NCBI RefSeq assembly: GCF_009909185.1
Contig: NZ_JAAAMV010000010.1
Coordinates: 1 to 64,000, forward strand
DNA: 64,000 bases
Direction of reading: 5' to 3'
Origin: Paenibacillus glycinis
GTDB taxonomy: Bacteria > Bacillota > Bacilli > Paenibacillales > Paenibacillaceae
Shown here: positions 56,539 through 64,000 of the stretch, in pieces
Position numbering within the stretch: position 1 is the stretch's first letter
Layout: each line of letters starts with the position of its first letter
The notes under the pieces: generated by a model
What the model saw: the letters and a program-made list of their open reading frames with translations, nothing else
What the model was told of the DNA's origin: nothing
Databases searched by the model: none
Program-made: the position numbers and the translations under genes

Positions 56539-58131
56539 ATGATGGAATCCAGAGAAACCTACATTTACAATTCACACCAAAAGTGTTTTGATAACAAATT
56601 AAATCCGAATGATTTACCGGTACCTAAAGAAAAATTGCCGACCAGCGTGTTGGAGCAAAAGAAGAGGATGCTGGAGGTTACCATCTCCGTAGCAAGAAAA
56701 TTCATGACGAGGTTAGTCTCTGATTTGGATGGGACAGCCGTTTTGATCTGTATCACGGATCACGAAGGGTACATTTTGGAAATGTACGGCGATGAAATGA
56801 TTAAGTATCAAGTGGAATCGTTGGGTCTATCCACCGGAATCCGATTAGAAGAAGAAAAAGTAGGCACAAACAGCATTGAAATGGCCTTGAAAATGGAACA
56901 ATCAGCCAAAGTCATCGGATCAGACCATTTCTTTCGTTGTTTACATGAGAGTGCTTGTTTCTCCGTGCCGTTTCATGCTTCAGGCAAGATAAGCGGGACC
57001 ATCACGATGATGATGGCGGCTCGTCATGTAAGTCCATACCATCTAGGACTGCTCCAGTCTGCCGTAGATTCTATAGAACGAGAGGTCATCACCAAGAAGC
57101 AGAACAAGAAATTATTAGTCTTGAATCAAGTGCTGATGGATAACAGTCGAAACGGAGTCATTTTGACCAATGAAGACGGCAAAATCGTTGAAATCAATCC
57201 TTATGCCGAGAAAGTTTTATCCAGTACGAAAGACGAACTATGCAATCGTCAAATTACGGAAGTAGCCATTATCGGAGAATACATGGTCAGCGTGTTGAGC
57301 GGCAGCGAAAAGTACGAAGATATTGAAATATCGATATCCAATAAAACCTTTTTATTTGACTCGTTTCCGATCTATGACGAATCCAATCAAATCATCGGTG
57401 CATTTGGCCAGTTTAGAGATATTACGGAAAGACTAGTCTTAGAAAGACAACTCATGCTCAGCGAGAAATTGTCGGCCATCGGCAAAATCGGCGCCGGACT
57501 TGCGCACGAGATCAGAAATCCGCTGACGTCGATCATAGGCTTGTTGGCGCTCCTGAAAGAAAATTTTAAAACAGCCGACCCTAAGCAAAAAGACTATTTT
57601 AGAATCATCTTCAGTGAATTGGAGAGAATAAAACACCTTGTTCAGCAATTCGTGATGATGGCTAAGCCTGACCAGAAGGCAATCTTAAAAACTAGCGTAA
57701 GCCTACATGCACTTATTGAAGATACGTTGGCATTAATGCAAAGTGACTTCCATAGCAAAAACATAAAGCTTCAATATCAACCCTTTTATAAAGATCAGAT
57801 TCATCTGGACAAGGACAAAATAAAACAGGTCATTCTCAATGTTTTGCAAAATTCGCTGGATGCCATCGATTTTGATGGGAACATATCCGTTGCGGTCCAG
57901 CAGAGCCAATTTGATAATGGGATTGAAATCGTGATCAGGGATGACGGATATGGAATGGATAAAGATACGCTGGACAAGCTATCTACTCCGTTTCATTCAA
58001 CGAAGAAATACGGATTAGGTCTAGGATTATCGATGAGCTATAGCATTGTTGAATGGCATAAAGGAAGAATCGAAGTAGAAAGCGAGAAGGGAAAAGGGAC
58101 AACCTTTATCATTTGGTTGCCGCGCACTTAA
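56539..58131 (+). CDS. Orphan soluble histidine kinase (GAF-PAS-HisKA-HATPase)
   Basis: A 530-aa kinase without membrane segments. An N-terminal GAF-like domain (about 40-185; RLEEEKVGTNSIEMALKMEQ then CLHESACFSVPFHASGKISG) resembles that of AcoR-type regulators. A PAS domain (about 195-310) precedes HisKA with His at HEIRNPLTSIIG near 340 and HATPase with GLGLGLSMSYSIVEWHKG. It resembles KinE/AtoS-type kinases. The ATG at 56539 follows GGTGG; a longer frame runs back into the duplicated segment but the first codons there are not kinase. No response regulator is nearby, so it may feed a distant partner such as the sporulation phosphorelay. Confidence 0.85.
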   Translation: MMESRETYIYNSHQKCFDNKLNPNDLPVPKEKLPTSVLEQKKRMLEVTISVARKFMTRLVSDLDGTAVLICITDHEGYILEMYGDEMIKYQVESLGLSTGIRLEEEKVGTNSIEMALKMEQSAKVIGSDHFFRCLHESACFSVPFHASGKISGTITMMMAARHVSPYHLGLLQSAVDSIEREVITKKQNKKLLVLNQVLMDNSRNGVILTNEDGKIVEINPYAEKVLSSTKDELCNRQITEVAIIGEYMVSVLSGSEKYEDIEISISNKTFLFDSFPIYDESNQIIGAFGQFRDITERLVLERQLMLSEKLSAIGKIGAGLAHEIRNPLTSIIGLLALLKENFKTADPKQKDYFRIIFSELERIKHLVQQFVMMAKPDQKAILKTSVSLHALIEDTLALMQSDFHSKNIKLQYQPFYKDQIHLDKDKIKQVILNVLQNSLDAIDFDGNISVAVQQSQFDNGIEIVIRDDGYGMDKDTLDKLSTPFHSTKKYGLGLGLSMSYSIVEWHKGRIEVESEKGKGTTFIIWLPRT

Positions 58132-58156
58132 AAATTCGCTATATATGATAAAACAC

Positions 58157-58190
58157 AACCCAGTACCGCGGCGGTACTGGGTTTGCTGTA
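58157..58190 (+). terminator. Terminator after the orphan kinase
   Basis: AACCCAGTACCGC (58157-58169) and GCGGTACTGGGTT (58171-58183) with a minimal loop, followed by TG. The stem is strong; the T tract is weak. Confidence 0.7.
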
Positions 58191-58254
58191 TACCGGGGAA
58201 AGACCAACTCCAACGTAGTCGGGGCATTATTTATTGGCCGAATGGCTTTGGTTC

Positions 58255-58893
58255 CTAGCGCCAGAAGGTGATTTTCTCGCTAGGCAAGCGCACGGATTCA
58301 TGACCCGCTTCTTTTGCCTTCCCGATCGAGACGATCATGACAGGCACATACCGTTCGTCGTCCAGATCGAATGCGCGAACAACCTGATCGCGTTCAAAGC
58401 CGGCCATAGGATTGGTGTCATAGCCATGCGCGCGGGCTACCAGCATGAGCTGCATGGCAAATAAACTTGCATCGACTTTGGCAATTTCAATCTTTAATTC
58501 TCTCGGTATTTGCGGAAACATGCTCATGATTTGCGTGACCTGCTTGTCGCGTACATCGCGAGGCATCTTCCCGAGTTCCGCGGCAGTATCATAAATTTCT
58601 TCTGCATATAGTTCACTTTGAGTATCGCCCAAAATAATGAGCATCGCCGCAGATGTATCATTTTGTCGCGTATTGAATTGTACTAGAGGCCGAAGTTTGC
58701 TTTTTCCTTCAGGGGTATGAACGACGATAACCCGCCATGGCTGCAAATTCGCAGAAGAAGGCGCTAAGCTTGCTTCTTGGATGATGATTTGCAATTCTTC
58801 CTTAGCAATTTTGACGTCCTCGTCGTAAAGTTTTACCGAACGCCGGCCAGTAATAATGTTGGCAAAATCGTTATTCTTGATATGTTCGAGCAT
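58255..58893 (-). CDS. Nitroreductase family FMN protein
   Basis: A 212-aa flavoprotein. The N-terminus FANIITGRRSVKLYDEDVK has the RRS FMN-contact pattern near residue 16, and APSSANLQPWRVIVV near 46 and MLVARAHGYDTNPMAGFERDQV near 150 are typical. Such enzymes reduce nitroaromatics or quinones with NAD(P)H. The ATG at 58893 follows AAGGGAG; the longer frame upstream is not used. It is divergent from a MerR gene. Confidence 0.9.
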   Translation of the reverse strand: MLEHIKNNDFANIITGRRSVKLYDEDVKIAKEELQIIIQEASLAPSSANLQPWRVIVVHTPEGKSKLRPLVQFNTRQNDTSAAMLIILGDTQSELYAEEIYDTAAELGKMPRDVRDKQVTQIMSMFPQIPRELKIEIAKVDASLFAMQLMLVARAHGYDTNPMAGFERDQVVRAFDLDDERYVPVMIVSIGKAKEAGHESVRLPSEKITFWR

Positions 58894-59020
58894 GCAATCT
58901 CTCCCTTTGATGTGACCAGTTGTTTTGACGGCCGTAACGTCTCTGGTTATCATGGTGTAAGTATGAACTATGAACCTTGGTTTACAGCAAATGCAACTTA
59001 AGTTCGGAAGGGAGCAGGCG

Positions 59021-59377
59021 ATGAAAGCGAATGAAGTTTCCAAGCTGACGGGGCTGCCGATATCCACCTTGCGTTTCTATGAACGCAAACAGTTGATTCC
59101 GGAGCAGTTTCTATCGCGGGATGAAAACAATTATCGTGTATATGAAAAGGAAGTGCTTGAATATTTGCAGGATGTGAGAATGCTGCTGACGTTAGGTTTT
59201 TCGATTCAGGAATTAATTTTGCTTATAAACGAAAGTTCCCATATAGAGAAGAAAACGATGGTAATGGAAAAGATCAATTATATTCAAGCGCTGGAAGCAA
59301 AATTGGAAGCGTCAAAAAAATTCCTGGAGGATTTGTTAGAAGGCAAGGCGAATTTTCAGACCCATTGCAAATCTTAG
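59021..59377 (+). CDS. MerR family regulator
   Basis: A 118-aa regulator. The N-terminal winged helix reads MKANEVSKLTGLPISTLRFYERKQLI, and a coiled-coil dimerisation helix runs about 78-110. It has no metal-binding cysteines of the classical kind; only one Cys near the C-terminus. It is divergent from the nitroreductase gene (127-bp gap), its likely target. GGGAG lies upstream of the ATG. Confidence 0.87.
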   Translation: MKANEVSKLTGLPISTLRFYERKQLIPEQFLSRDENNYRVYEKEVLEYLQDVRMLLTLGFSIQELILLINESSHIEKKTMVMEKINYIQALEAKLEASKKFLEDLLEGKANFQTHCKS

Positions 59378-59389
59378 CCTGGATCGTTT

Positions 59390-59403
59390 GAAGCAATTGC
59401 TTC
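59390..59403. repeat. 14-bp palindrome downstream of merR
   Basis: GAAGCAATTGCTTC, a perfect 14-bp palindrome. A second TTGAAGC/GCTTCAA relation spans 59388-59419, giving two competing hairpins upstream of the ABC-F gene. It may be part of a leader for that gene. Confidence 0.45.
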
Positions 59404-59549
59404 CCAAGAGAGCTTCAAGCGCGTAATGGGATGCGAATCCGATTGTAGTCGGCAGGAAACAGTGTTACGCTAACAACGGTAAACGGAAAATCCAGATCTG
59501 CGATACTTCTCCTTATTGTCGCTAGTTTAGCTATCAAGAAAGGTCTACG

Positions 59550-61289
59550 ATGATAAAAGTTGATAAATTATCCTTCTCGTTTCCGCAAAAGGAGCTCTAT
59601 AAGAACATTACCTTTACGTTAGAAGAGGCACAGCATTGCGCTTTTATAGGAACAAGCGGCAGCGGGAAAAGCACATTGATCGAGATCCTGATGGATCCGG
59701 ACAGATATTTGTTCGAAGGCGCGTTAGAAATAGACCCGGCTTGCAAAATCGGGCATGTCAGTCAATTCCCGCAACTCGACAGCACGAAAGAAACCACCGT
59801 TTTTGAATATATCGGGGAAGAATTCTTGAAGCTGCAAGATGAGATCACAGCCATTTGCACGGAAATGGAAACCTCGTCCGATCTGGATCCGTTGTTGGAA
59901 AAGTATCAACTGGCCTTGGACGCCTTAGAGGCGATCGGCGGGGATGATTTTGAAAGCAACCTGAATAAGAAACTGAATCTAGCCAATCTCATGAAGCTCA
60001 AAGATCATCGGGTATCCGACCTGAGCGGCGGGGAATTCAAACTGATTCAAGTCATGAAGGAAATGCTGCGTCGCCCGGACCTCTTGATCATGGACGAACC
60101 GGACGTGTTTCTCGATTTTGAAAACCTCAATGCGCTTAAAAATCTGATTCATGCGCACAAAGGAACGCTGCTCGTCGTTACGCACAACCGATATTTGCTG
60201 AATCATTGTTTCAACAAAATCCTGCATCTTGAAAACACGGAGATCCAGGAATTTGACGGGCGCTACATCGATTATAATTTCTCCTTGCTTCAGACGAAGG
60301 TCGAGTTGCAAGAACTCGCGGTCGCCGAGCAAGAAGAGAGCGAGCGAAACGAAAAAATCATCAATAACCTACGCGTAATCGCAACGTATAACTCGGAAGC
60401 CTCCAGAGGGAAAGCGTTAAAAGCGAGGGTCAGGTTCCAAGAGCGATTGGAAGCGCGCAGAATTAAAGCGCCGTTCGTTGCGATCAAGCAGCCGGCGATC
60501 CGTTTCGATATGGATAATGAAGTGGAAGACGCCACGGTTATCAAGGTCAGTGATTATAGTGCGGCTTTTGACGAGTTGCTTTTGGAAAACGTCAATTTCG
60601 AGATACGATCCACGGACAAAGTAGCCATTATCGGTCCGAACGGTACCGGGAAAACGACCTTGCTCCGAGATATCTTTAGCCATCATCAGGATGCCATTAC
60701 TATTAATCCCGATGTTAAAGTGGCCTATTTGTCGCAGCTTCAAGGCGAAATGCTAAAGGATTCCAATACCATCCTCGAGGAATTCATGGATGCCGGGTTT
60801 AACGCCTATGACGAGGTTAGATCGTATCTGTCGAACTACGGCTTCGAGGGAGAAATCGTGAATCAGAAGATCGCCTCTCTATCCGGCGGAGAAAAAAACA
60901 TGCTTCAGTTGGCTAAAGTTTCGGCCGGCCGAGCAAACGTACTGCTTCTTGATGAACCGACAAGCCATTTGGACACCTACACGCAAATCGCGCTGGAGAA
61001 AGCCATCGAAGCCTATAAAGGCGCGATTCTCATGATCTCGCATGATTTCTATTCGGTTGTAAACGGGATGGATTACGTCTTAATCATCGACGATAAGACG
61101 ATCAGAAAAATGAGCATGCGAAAATTCAGACAGATGATTTATGCCCGTCACTTCGACAGGGGCTATCTGGAAGCGGAACAAAACAAAAAAGCCGTTGAAA
61201 TGAAAATCGAATTGGCTTTAAAAGATACTGATTTTGAGCGTGCAAAAGCGTTGGTCGACGAGCTGGAAGAGCTGATTAAGCTCCTTTAA
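59550..61289 (+). CDS. ABC-F family ATPase (ribosome-protection type)
   Basis: A 579-aa protein with two ABC domains and no membrane segments. Walker A motifs are GTSGSGKST (34-42) and GPNGTGKTT (about 363-371); signatures are LSGGEFKLIQ and LSGGEKNMLQ. The inter-domain linker is about 100 residues. ABC-F proteins act on ribosomes, and several (Vga, Lsa, VmlR types) protect them from antibiotics; the exact class is not clear. The ATG at 59550 follows AAAGG. A 172-bp leader with hairpins precedes it. Confidence 0.9.
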   Translation: MIKVDKLSFSFPQKELYKNITFTLEEAQHCAFIGTSGSGKSTLIEILMDPDRYLFEGALEIDPACKIGHVSQFPQLDSTKETTVFEYIGEEFLKLQDEITAICTEMETSSDLDPLLEKYQLALDALEAIGGDDFESNLNKKLNLANLMKLKDHRVSDLSGGEFKLIQVMKEMLRRPDLLIMDEPDVFLDFENLNALKNLIHAHKGTLLVVTHNRYLLNHCFNKILHLENTEIQEFDGRYIDYNFSLLQTKVELQELAVAEQEESERNEKIINNLRVIATYNSEASRGKALKARVRFQERLEARRIKAPFVAIKQPAIRFDMDNEVEDATVIKVSDYSAAFDELLLENVNFEIRSTDKVAIIGPNGTGKTTLLRDIFSHHQDAITINPDVKVAYLSQLQGEMLKDSNTILEEFMDAGFNAYDEVRSYLSNYGFEGEIVNQKIASLSGGEKNMLQLAKVSAGRANVLLLDEPTSHLDTYTQIALEKAIEAYKGAILMISHDFYSVVNGMDYVLIIDDKTIRKMSMRKFRQMIYARHFDRGYLEAEQNKKAVEMKIELALKDTDFERAKALVDELEELIKLL

Positions 61290-61324
61290 ATCATCCCGAT
61301 CGCGACAACGAAAGCGATGCACGA

Positions 61325-61361
61325 AAGAGCCTTCTTCGCCAAGCGAAGAAGGCTCTTCTCA
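61325..61361. terminator. Bidirectional terminator between ABC-F and TetR genes
   Basis: AAGAGCCTTCTTCGC (61325-61339), loop CAA, GCGAAGAAGGCTCTT (61343-61357). A 15-bp perfect stem between convergent genes, with its right arm touching the TetR stop codon. Confidence 0.9.
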
Positions 61362-62063
61362 TTCATACGCGCGCATGCCGGCGATCAAGGCATCGAAATA
61401 CGCGCCCATCGCGGAATCGTCTTCGTCCAACCACTTCTCGTAGAAAACCTGGTGCCTCATCGTCTTGTAGAAGTCCATCAACGCCTGCTTCATCGTCATG
61501 TTCTGCAGCATCAGCCACTTCGGATCGAGCAGCTTGCGGAAGACGAGCTCCACTTGGGTCAAATAAATGCGCGCATTGATCGGATAGAAAACGCCAAGCG
61601 CAACGCCGCTGTCGATGTAGGCGGCGAGCTTGTTCTTGCACAGCTCCACGGCCCCGGCAAGCTTGGCGTACAAATCGGGATAGGAATTGCTCAGATCCTG
61701 AAGCAGGACGTCGGTTAAGTAGAACGACAGTTTGATCGTGAGCTTGAACGCGCTGGCGAAGGACACGCCGTAGCGCTTCAGTTCCTCGGCGGAGGGCAGC
61801 GAGGACTGCTCCGTCGCCAGCGTAGGCGGAGCCTCCGCCAACATTTGATTGGACACGTAGAGGACGAACTTATCAATGATGCTTTCCGCGATCTCGGCTT
61901 TCGACGCGAAATATTTATACATCGTCGGCTTGCTGATATCCATATATTTGGCCGCATCGTCCATTTTCAGCGAACTAAAGCCGTGCTTTTGGACGTAGGG
62001 CATCAAGCGCATCACAAGCTTCTCCCGTTTCTCGAATAACGGATCGCAATCGGTTTCCGACAT
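61359..62063 (-). CDS. TetR/AcrR family regulator
   Basis: A 234-aa regulator. The helix-turn-helix region is SLKMDDAAKYMDISKPTMYKYFASKAEIAES (about 31-61), and a longer-than-usual C-terminal ligand domain follows. GGAGGTG lies upstream of the ATG at 62063. It is divergent from the DHA2 MFS gene and likely represses it through the palindrome at 62138. Confidence 0.88.
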   Translation of the reverse strand: MSETDCDPLFEKREKLVMRLMPYVQKHGFSSLKMDDAAKYMDISKPTMYKYFASKAEIAESIIDKFVLYVSNQMLAEAPPTLATEQSSLPSAEELKRYGVSFASAFKLTIKLSFYLTDVLLQDLSNSYPDLYAKLAGAVELCKNKLAAYIDSGVALGVFYPINARIYLTQVELVFRKLLDPKWLMLQNMTMKQALMDFYKTMRHQVFYEKWLDEDDSAMGAYFDALIAGMRAYE

Positions 62064-62137
62064 TTCGCAACACCTCCAGGATGACCAACTCCTAGTATAG
62101 AACATCTCGCGTGCATTAGAAACAGATTTATTAATTT

Positions 62138-62159
62138 AACTAATTTAATAAAATTAGTT
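62138..62159. promoter_or_regulatory. Palindromic operator between tetR and the MFS gene
   Basis: AACTAATTT-AATA-AAATTAGTT: perfect 9-bp arms, 4-bp centre, in the 159-bp divergent gap. It is the expected form for a TetR-family operator. Confidence 0.75.
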
Positions 62160-62222
62160 TACTTTGTTAGTGAGGATGTGCTATTTTAATGACAAGAAAA
62201 TGATGGTTTGGGGGAGTGTAAC

Positions 62223-63677
62223 ATGTCTACTGAAGTTCATGCCAGCGAGTCCGCGTCCGTCCGTTCGCTGCTTGCTCCGCTGATCGCGATTGTCGTCGGG
62301 ATGTTCATGGTCATCTTGGATACGACGGCGGTCAATGTCGCGATTCCGGTGCTTGCCGATGATTTGCACAGCTCATTAAGCCTCATTCAATGGACGATCA
62401 CGGGGTATTCGTTGGCTCAAGCCGTCGTGATTCCGATGGCGGGATGGTTCTCCGATCGTTTCGGGGCGAAGCAGACGTTCGTCCTGTCCATTATCTTGTT
62501 CACGGTCGGTTCGATTCTTTGCGCGTTCGCGGGCACGGCGGAGCAGTTGATCGCCTTCCGCATCGTGCAAGGCCTGGGCGGCGGCATGGTCATGCCGATC
62601 GCGTTCGCGATGACCTACCGGATCAGTCCTCCCGAGTCGGTGGGCAAAATCATGGGCATGATGGGCGTGCCGGTCCTGCTTGCGCCGGCGCTTGGTCCGG
62701 TCGTATCCGGGTATCTGGTCGATTACGTCAATTGGCAATGGATCTTCCTCATCAATATTCCGGTCGGAATCGCCGGCGTCATCATGAGCGTCCTGTCCTT
62801 GCCGAATCTCCCGAAAAAAGCGTCGGCGCCGCTCGATTACGCGGGCATCGCGCTTGCGCCCTTCGCTTTCGGCGGATTGTCGTACGGGTTAAGCGAAGCG
62901 GGCGAGGGGTGGTCTTCCGCGAAGACGATTGTCGGCCTCGCCGTCGGCGCCGTCGCCATGGTCTTGTTCGTCGTCCTCGAGCTCCGGAAGAGAGAACCGC
63001 TGCTGGAGCTGAGGGTATTCCGATCCATGCAATTCACGCGCGGGATTATCGTGCAGTGGGTGATGCAGTTCACCATGTTCGGGCTGATCTTCGCCATACC
63101 TTATTTCATGCAGCGGCTGATGGGCATGAGCGCGTTCGAGGCCGGATTATGGACATTGCCGCAGGCGTTGGCCTCCGCGACCATGATGCCGCTCAGCGGG
63201 CGATTGTTCGACCGAATCGGCGCGCGTCCGTTAGTCGTCGGCGGATTGATCTTGATTACGGCGGGCGCTTACTTGTTCTCGCTTATCGATCCGAGCGACA
63301 GCCCGTGGTTGTTCTTGGCTCCCCGTGCGCTGATCGGGTTCGGAATGGGCATGTCCTTTATCGCCTTGAACACGCACTTGATCCAAACCGCTCCCAAGGA
63401 GCTGGTAGGCAAGGTGACTTCGCTGACGAGCGCCGCCCAGCAGGTCTTCGGATCGTTCGCGATCGCGGGATTGACGACGCTGCTCGTCAGCCGTACGAAT
63501 CATTATGCGAACCAAGGCGAGAAGCCGGTCCCGGATGCGATGGCGCATGCTTTTCATAATGCCTATATCTTGATCGCCATATTCGCGGCGGCGGGCTTGC
63601 TGCTGGCCATCACGCTTAGAAGGCCGGCCAAGGAACAGACGGCCCAACCGACGATCGTCATGGACGCGGGGCATTGA
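62223..63677 (+). CDS. DHA2-type MFS multidrug transporter
   Basis: A 484-aa transporter with about 14 hydrophobic segments. The family motifs LDTTAVNVAIPVLADDL (TM1) and GWFSDRFGAKQTF (loop 2-3) are present. DHA2 (EmrB/QacA) proteins export drugs using the proton gradient. GGGGGAG precedes the ATG at 62223. The divergent TetR gene is the likely regulator. A terminator follows. Confidence 0.92.
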   Translation: MSTEVHASESASVRSLLAPLIAIVVGMFMVILDTTAVNVAIPVLADDLHSSLSLIQWTITGYSLAQAVVIPMAGWFSDRFGAKQTFVLSIILFTVGSILCAFAGTAEQLIAFRIVQGLGGGMVMPIAFAMTYRISPPESVGKIMGMMGVPVLLAPALGPVVSGYLVDYVNWQWIFLINIPVGIAGVIMSVLSLPNLPKKASAPLDYAGIALAPFAFGGLSYGLSEAGEGWSSAKTIVGLAVGAVAMVLFVVLELRKREPLLELRVFRSMQFTRGIIVQWVMQFTMFGLIFAIPYFMQRLMGMSAFEAGLWTLPQALASATMMPLSGRLFDRIGARPLVVGGLILITAGAYLFSLIDPSDSPWLFLAPRALIGFGMGMSFIALNTHLIQTAPKELVGKVTSLTSAAQQVFGSFAIAGLTTLLVSRTNHYANQGEKPVPDAMAHAFHNAYILIAIFAAAGLLLAITLRRPAKEQTAQPTIVMDAGH

Positions 63678-63773
63678 AGACTAGCAGGATGCCGGAAAAG
63701 CTCGTTGAACGGCACGAGTTAGGATGAGCAGCGGCAGCGACGAACCATAACGCGGAATACGACGGTACTGACG

Positions 63774-63820
63774 CAACGACCGCTTCCCGGCAACTTGCCG
63801 GGGAACGGTCGTTTCATTTT
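63774..63820 (+). terminator. Terminator after the DHA2 MFS gene
   Basis: CGACCG and TTCCCGGC on the left pair with GCCGGGGAA and CGGTCG on the right, with an ACTT loop, followed by TTTCATTTT. Confidence 0.8.
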
Positions 63821-63823
63821 GGT

Positions 63824-63829
63824 TATAAT
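63824..63829 (+). promoter_or_regulatory. -10 element before the last gene
   Basis: TATAAT at 63824-63829, 47 bp before the ATG at 63877. No clear -35 is seen. Confidence 0.4.
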
Positions 63830-63876
63830 GGAAGTAAGCAAGGTTCAGCGACTTGCAGAAAGCAGGATAAATCCGA

Positions 63877-64000
63877 ATGACATTCCAACAAAAGCAGCGG
63901 TATCGCTTCAGCGATGCGCCGATATGGGCCCTGCAGCGGCAATATTACGAAGAAGAAGGATTGAAGGCTTGGAACAACGATCAAGTGCCGCAATACATAA
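63877..64000 (+). CDS. Partial gene at the window edge
   Basis: Only the first 41 codons are present (MTFQQKQRYRFSDAPIWALQ, then QYYEEEGLKAWNNDQVPQYI). The frame is open to the end. The start of the pattern (WALQRQYYEEEGLKAW) recalls large SAM-dependent methyltransferase-like proteins of Paenibacillaceae, but this is a weak impression and I do not assign a function. The ATG is preceded by AGCAGGATAAATCCGA, with a poor ribosome-binding site. Confidence 0.6.
   Translation, partial: MTFQQKQRYRFSDAPIWALQRQYYEEEGLKAWNNDQVPQYI

Noticed and set aside
59430-59450. Very short frame MRIRL as an ABC-F leader peptide
   Set aside because: It recalls MRLR-type stalling peptides, but there is no ribosome-binding site and it is too short to support.

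Overview
The window is the replication-origin region of a spore-forming Gram-positive bacterium of the Bacillales, most likely Paenibacillaceae (Paenibacillus or Cohnella type). This rests on gene order: dnaA-dnaN-yaaA-recF-remB-gyrB-gyrA leads leftward towards a ribosomal RNA operon, and rpmH-rnpA-yidC-jag-mnmE-mnmG-rsmG-noc-parA-parB leads rightward. Two further signs are a YheC/YheD spore-coat ATP-grasp gene between gyrA and gyrB and an HD-GYP gene between gyrA and the rRNA operon. Spore-related genes (yheCD, yyaC) and Spo0A-type boxes in the origin support a sporulating host.

Layout. 1-252: tandem promoters of a leftward rRNA operon whose 16S gene lies outside the window. 253-11491: leftward replication and topoisomerase block. 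11492-12145: oriC with DnaA boxes, plus a second DnaA-box segment between dnaA and dnaN. 12146-21161: ribosomal protein L34, RNase P protein, membrane insertase, tRNA modification, and the Noc/ParA/ParB segregation system with two parS sites. 21162-25300: small conserved genes (class V aminotransferase, DUF4446, YyaC, DUF3343, DUF951), a tRNA-Ser and a gene-poor stretch holding a short YjzC-type gene. 25400-35400: rpsF-ssb-rpsR, an LCP cell-wall ligase, a CBS protein, yybS-gdpP-rplI-dnaB and purA. 35500-46770: cell-wall block with a LysM/G5/M23 peptidase, the walRKHIJ system, an HtrA-like protease and rlmH.

46800-63700 is an accessory region. It consists mostly of regulator/effector pairs: TetR+SDR, SgrR-like+MFS (frameshifted), TetR+NAD(P)H-binding protein, MerR+nitroreductase, TetR+14-TM MFS. 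There is also a UGT-like glycosyltransferase, an orphan histidine kinase and an ABC-F protein. Many look like small-molecule or antibiotic stress functions. A duplicated segment of about 270-300 bp (53.5-53.8 kb and 56.2-56.5 kb) carries a promoter-like sequence and, in its second copy, an internally deleted remnant of a neighbouring gene.

I found no clear multi-gene defence system, prophage, transposase or CRISPR array. The most interesting signals are regulatory: Spo0A-like boxes interleaved with DnaA boxes in oriC, the promoter-carrying duplication upstream of an orphan kinase, duplicated TetR operators, a 21-bp perfect hairpin after parB, and a desulfurase-like gene close to a Se/S-carrier-like gene. 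All gene calls are from reading sequence and remembered family features; no database search was run.
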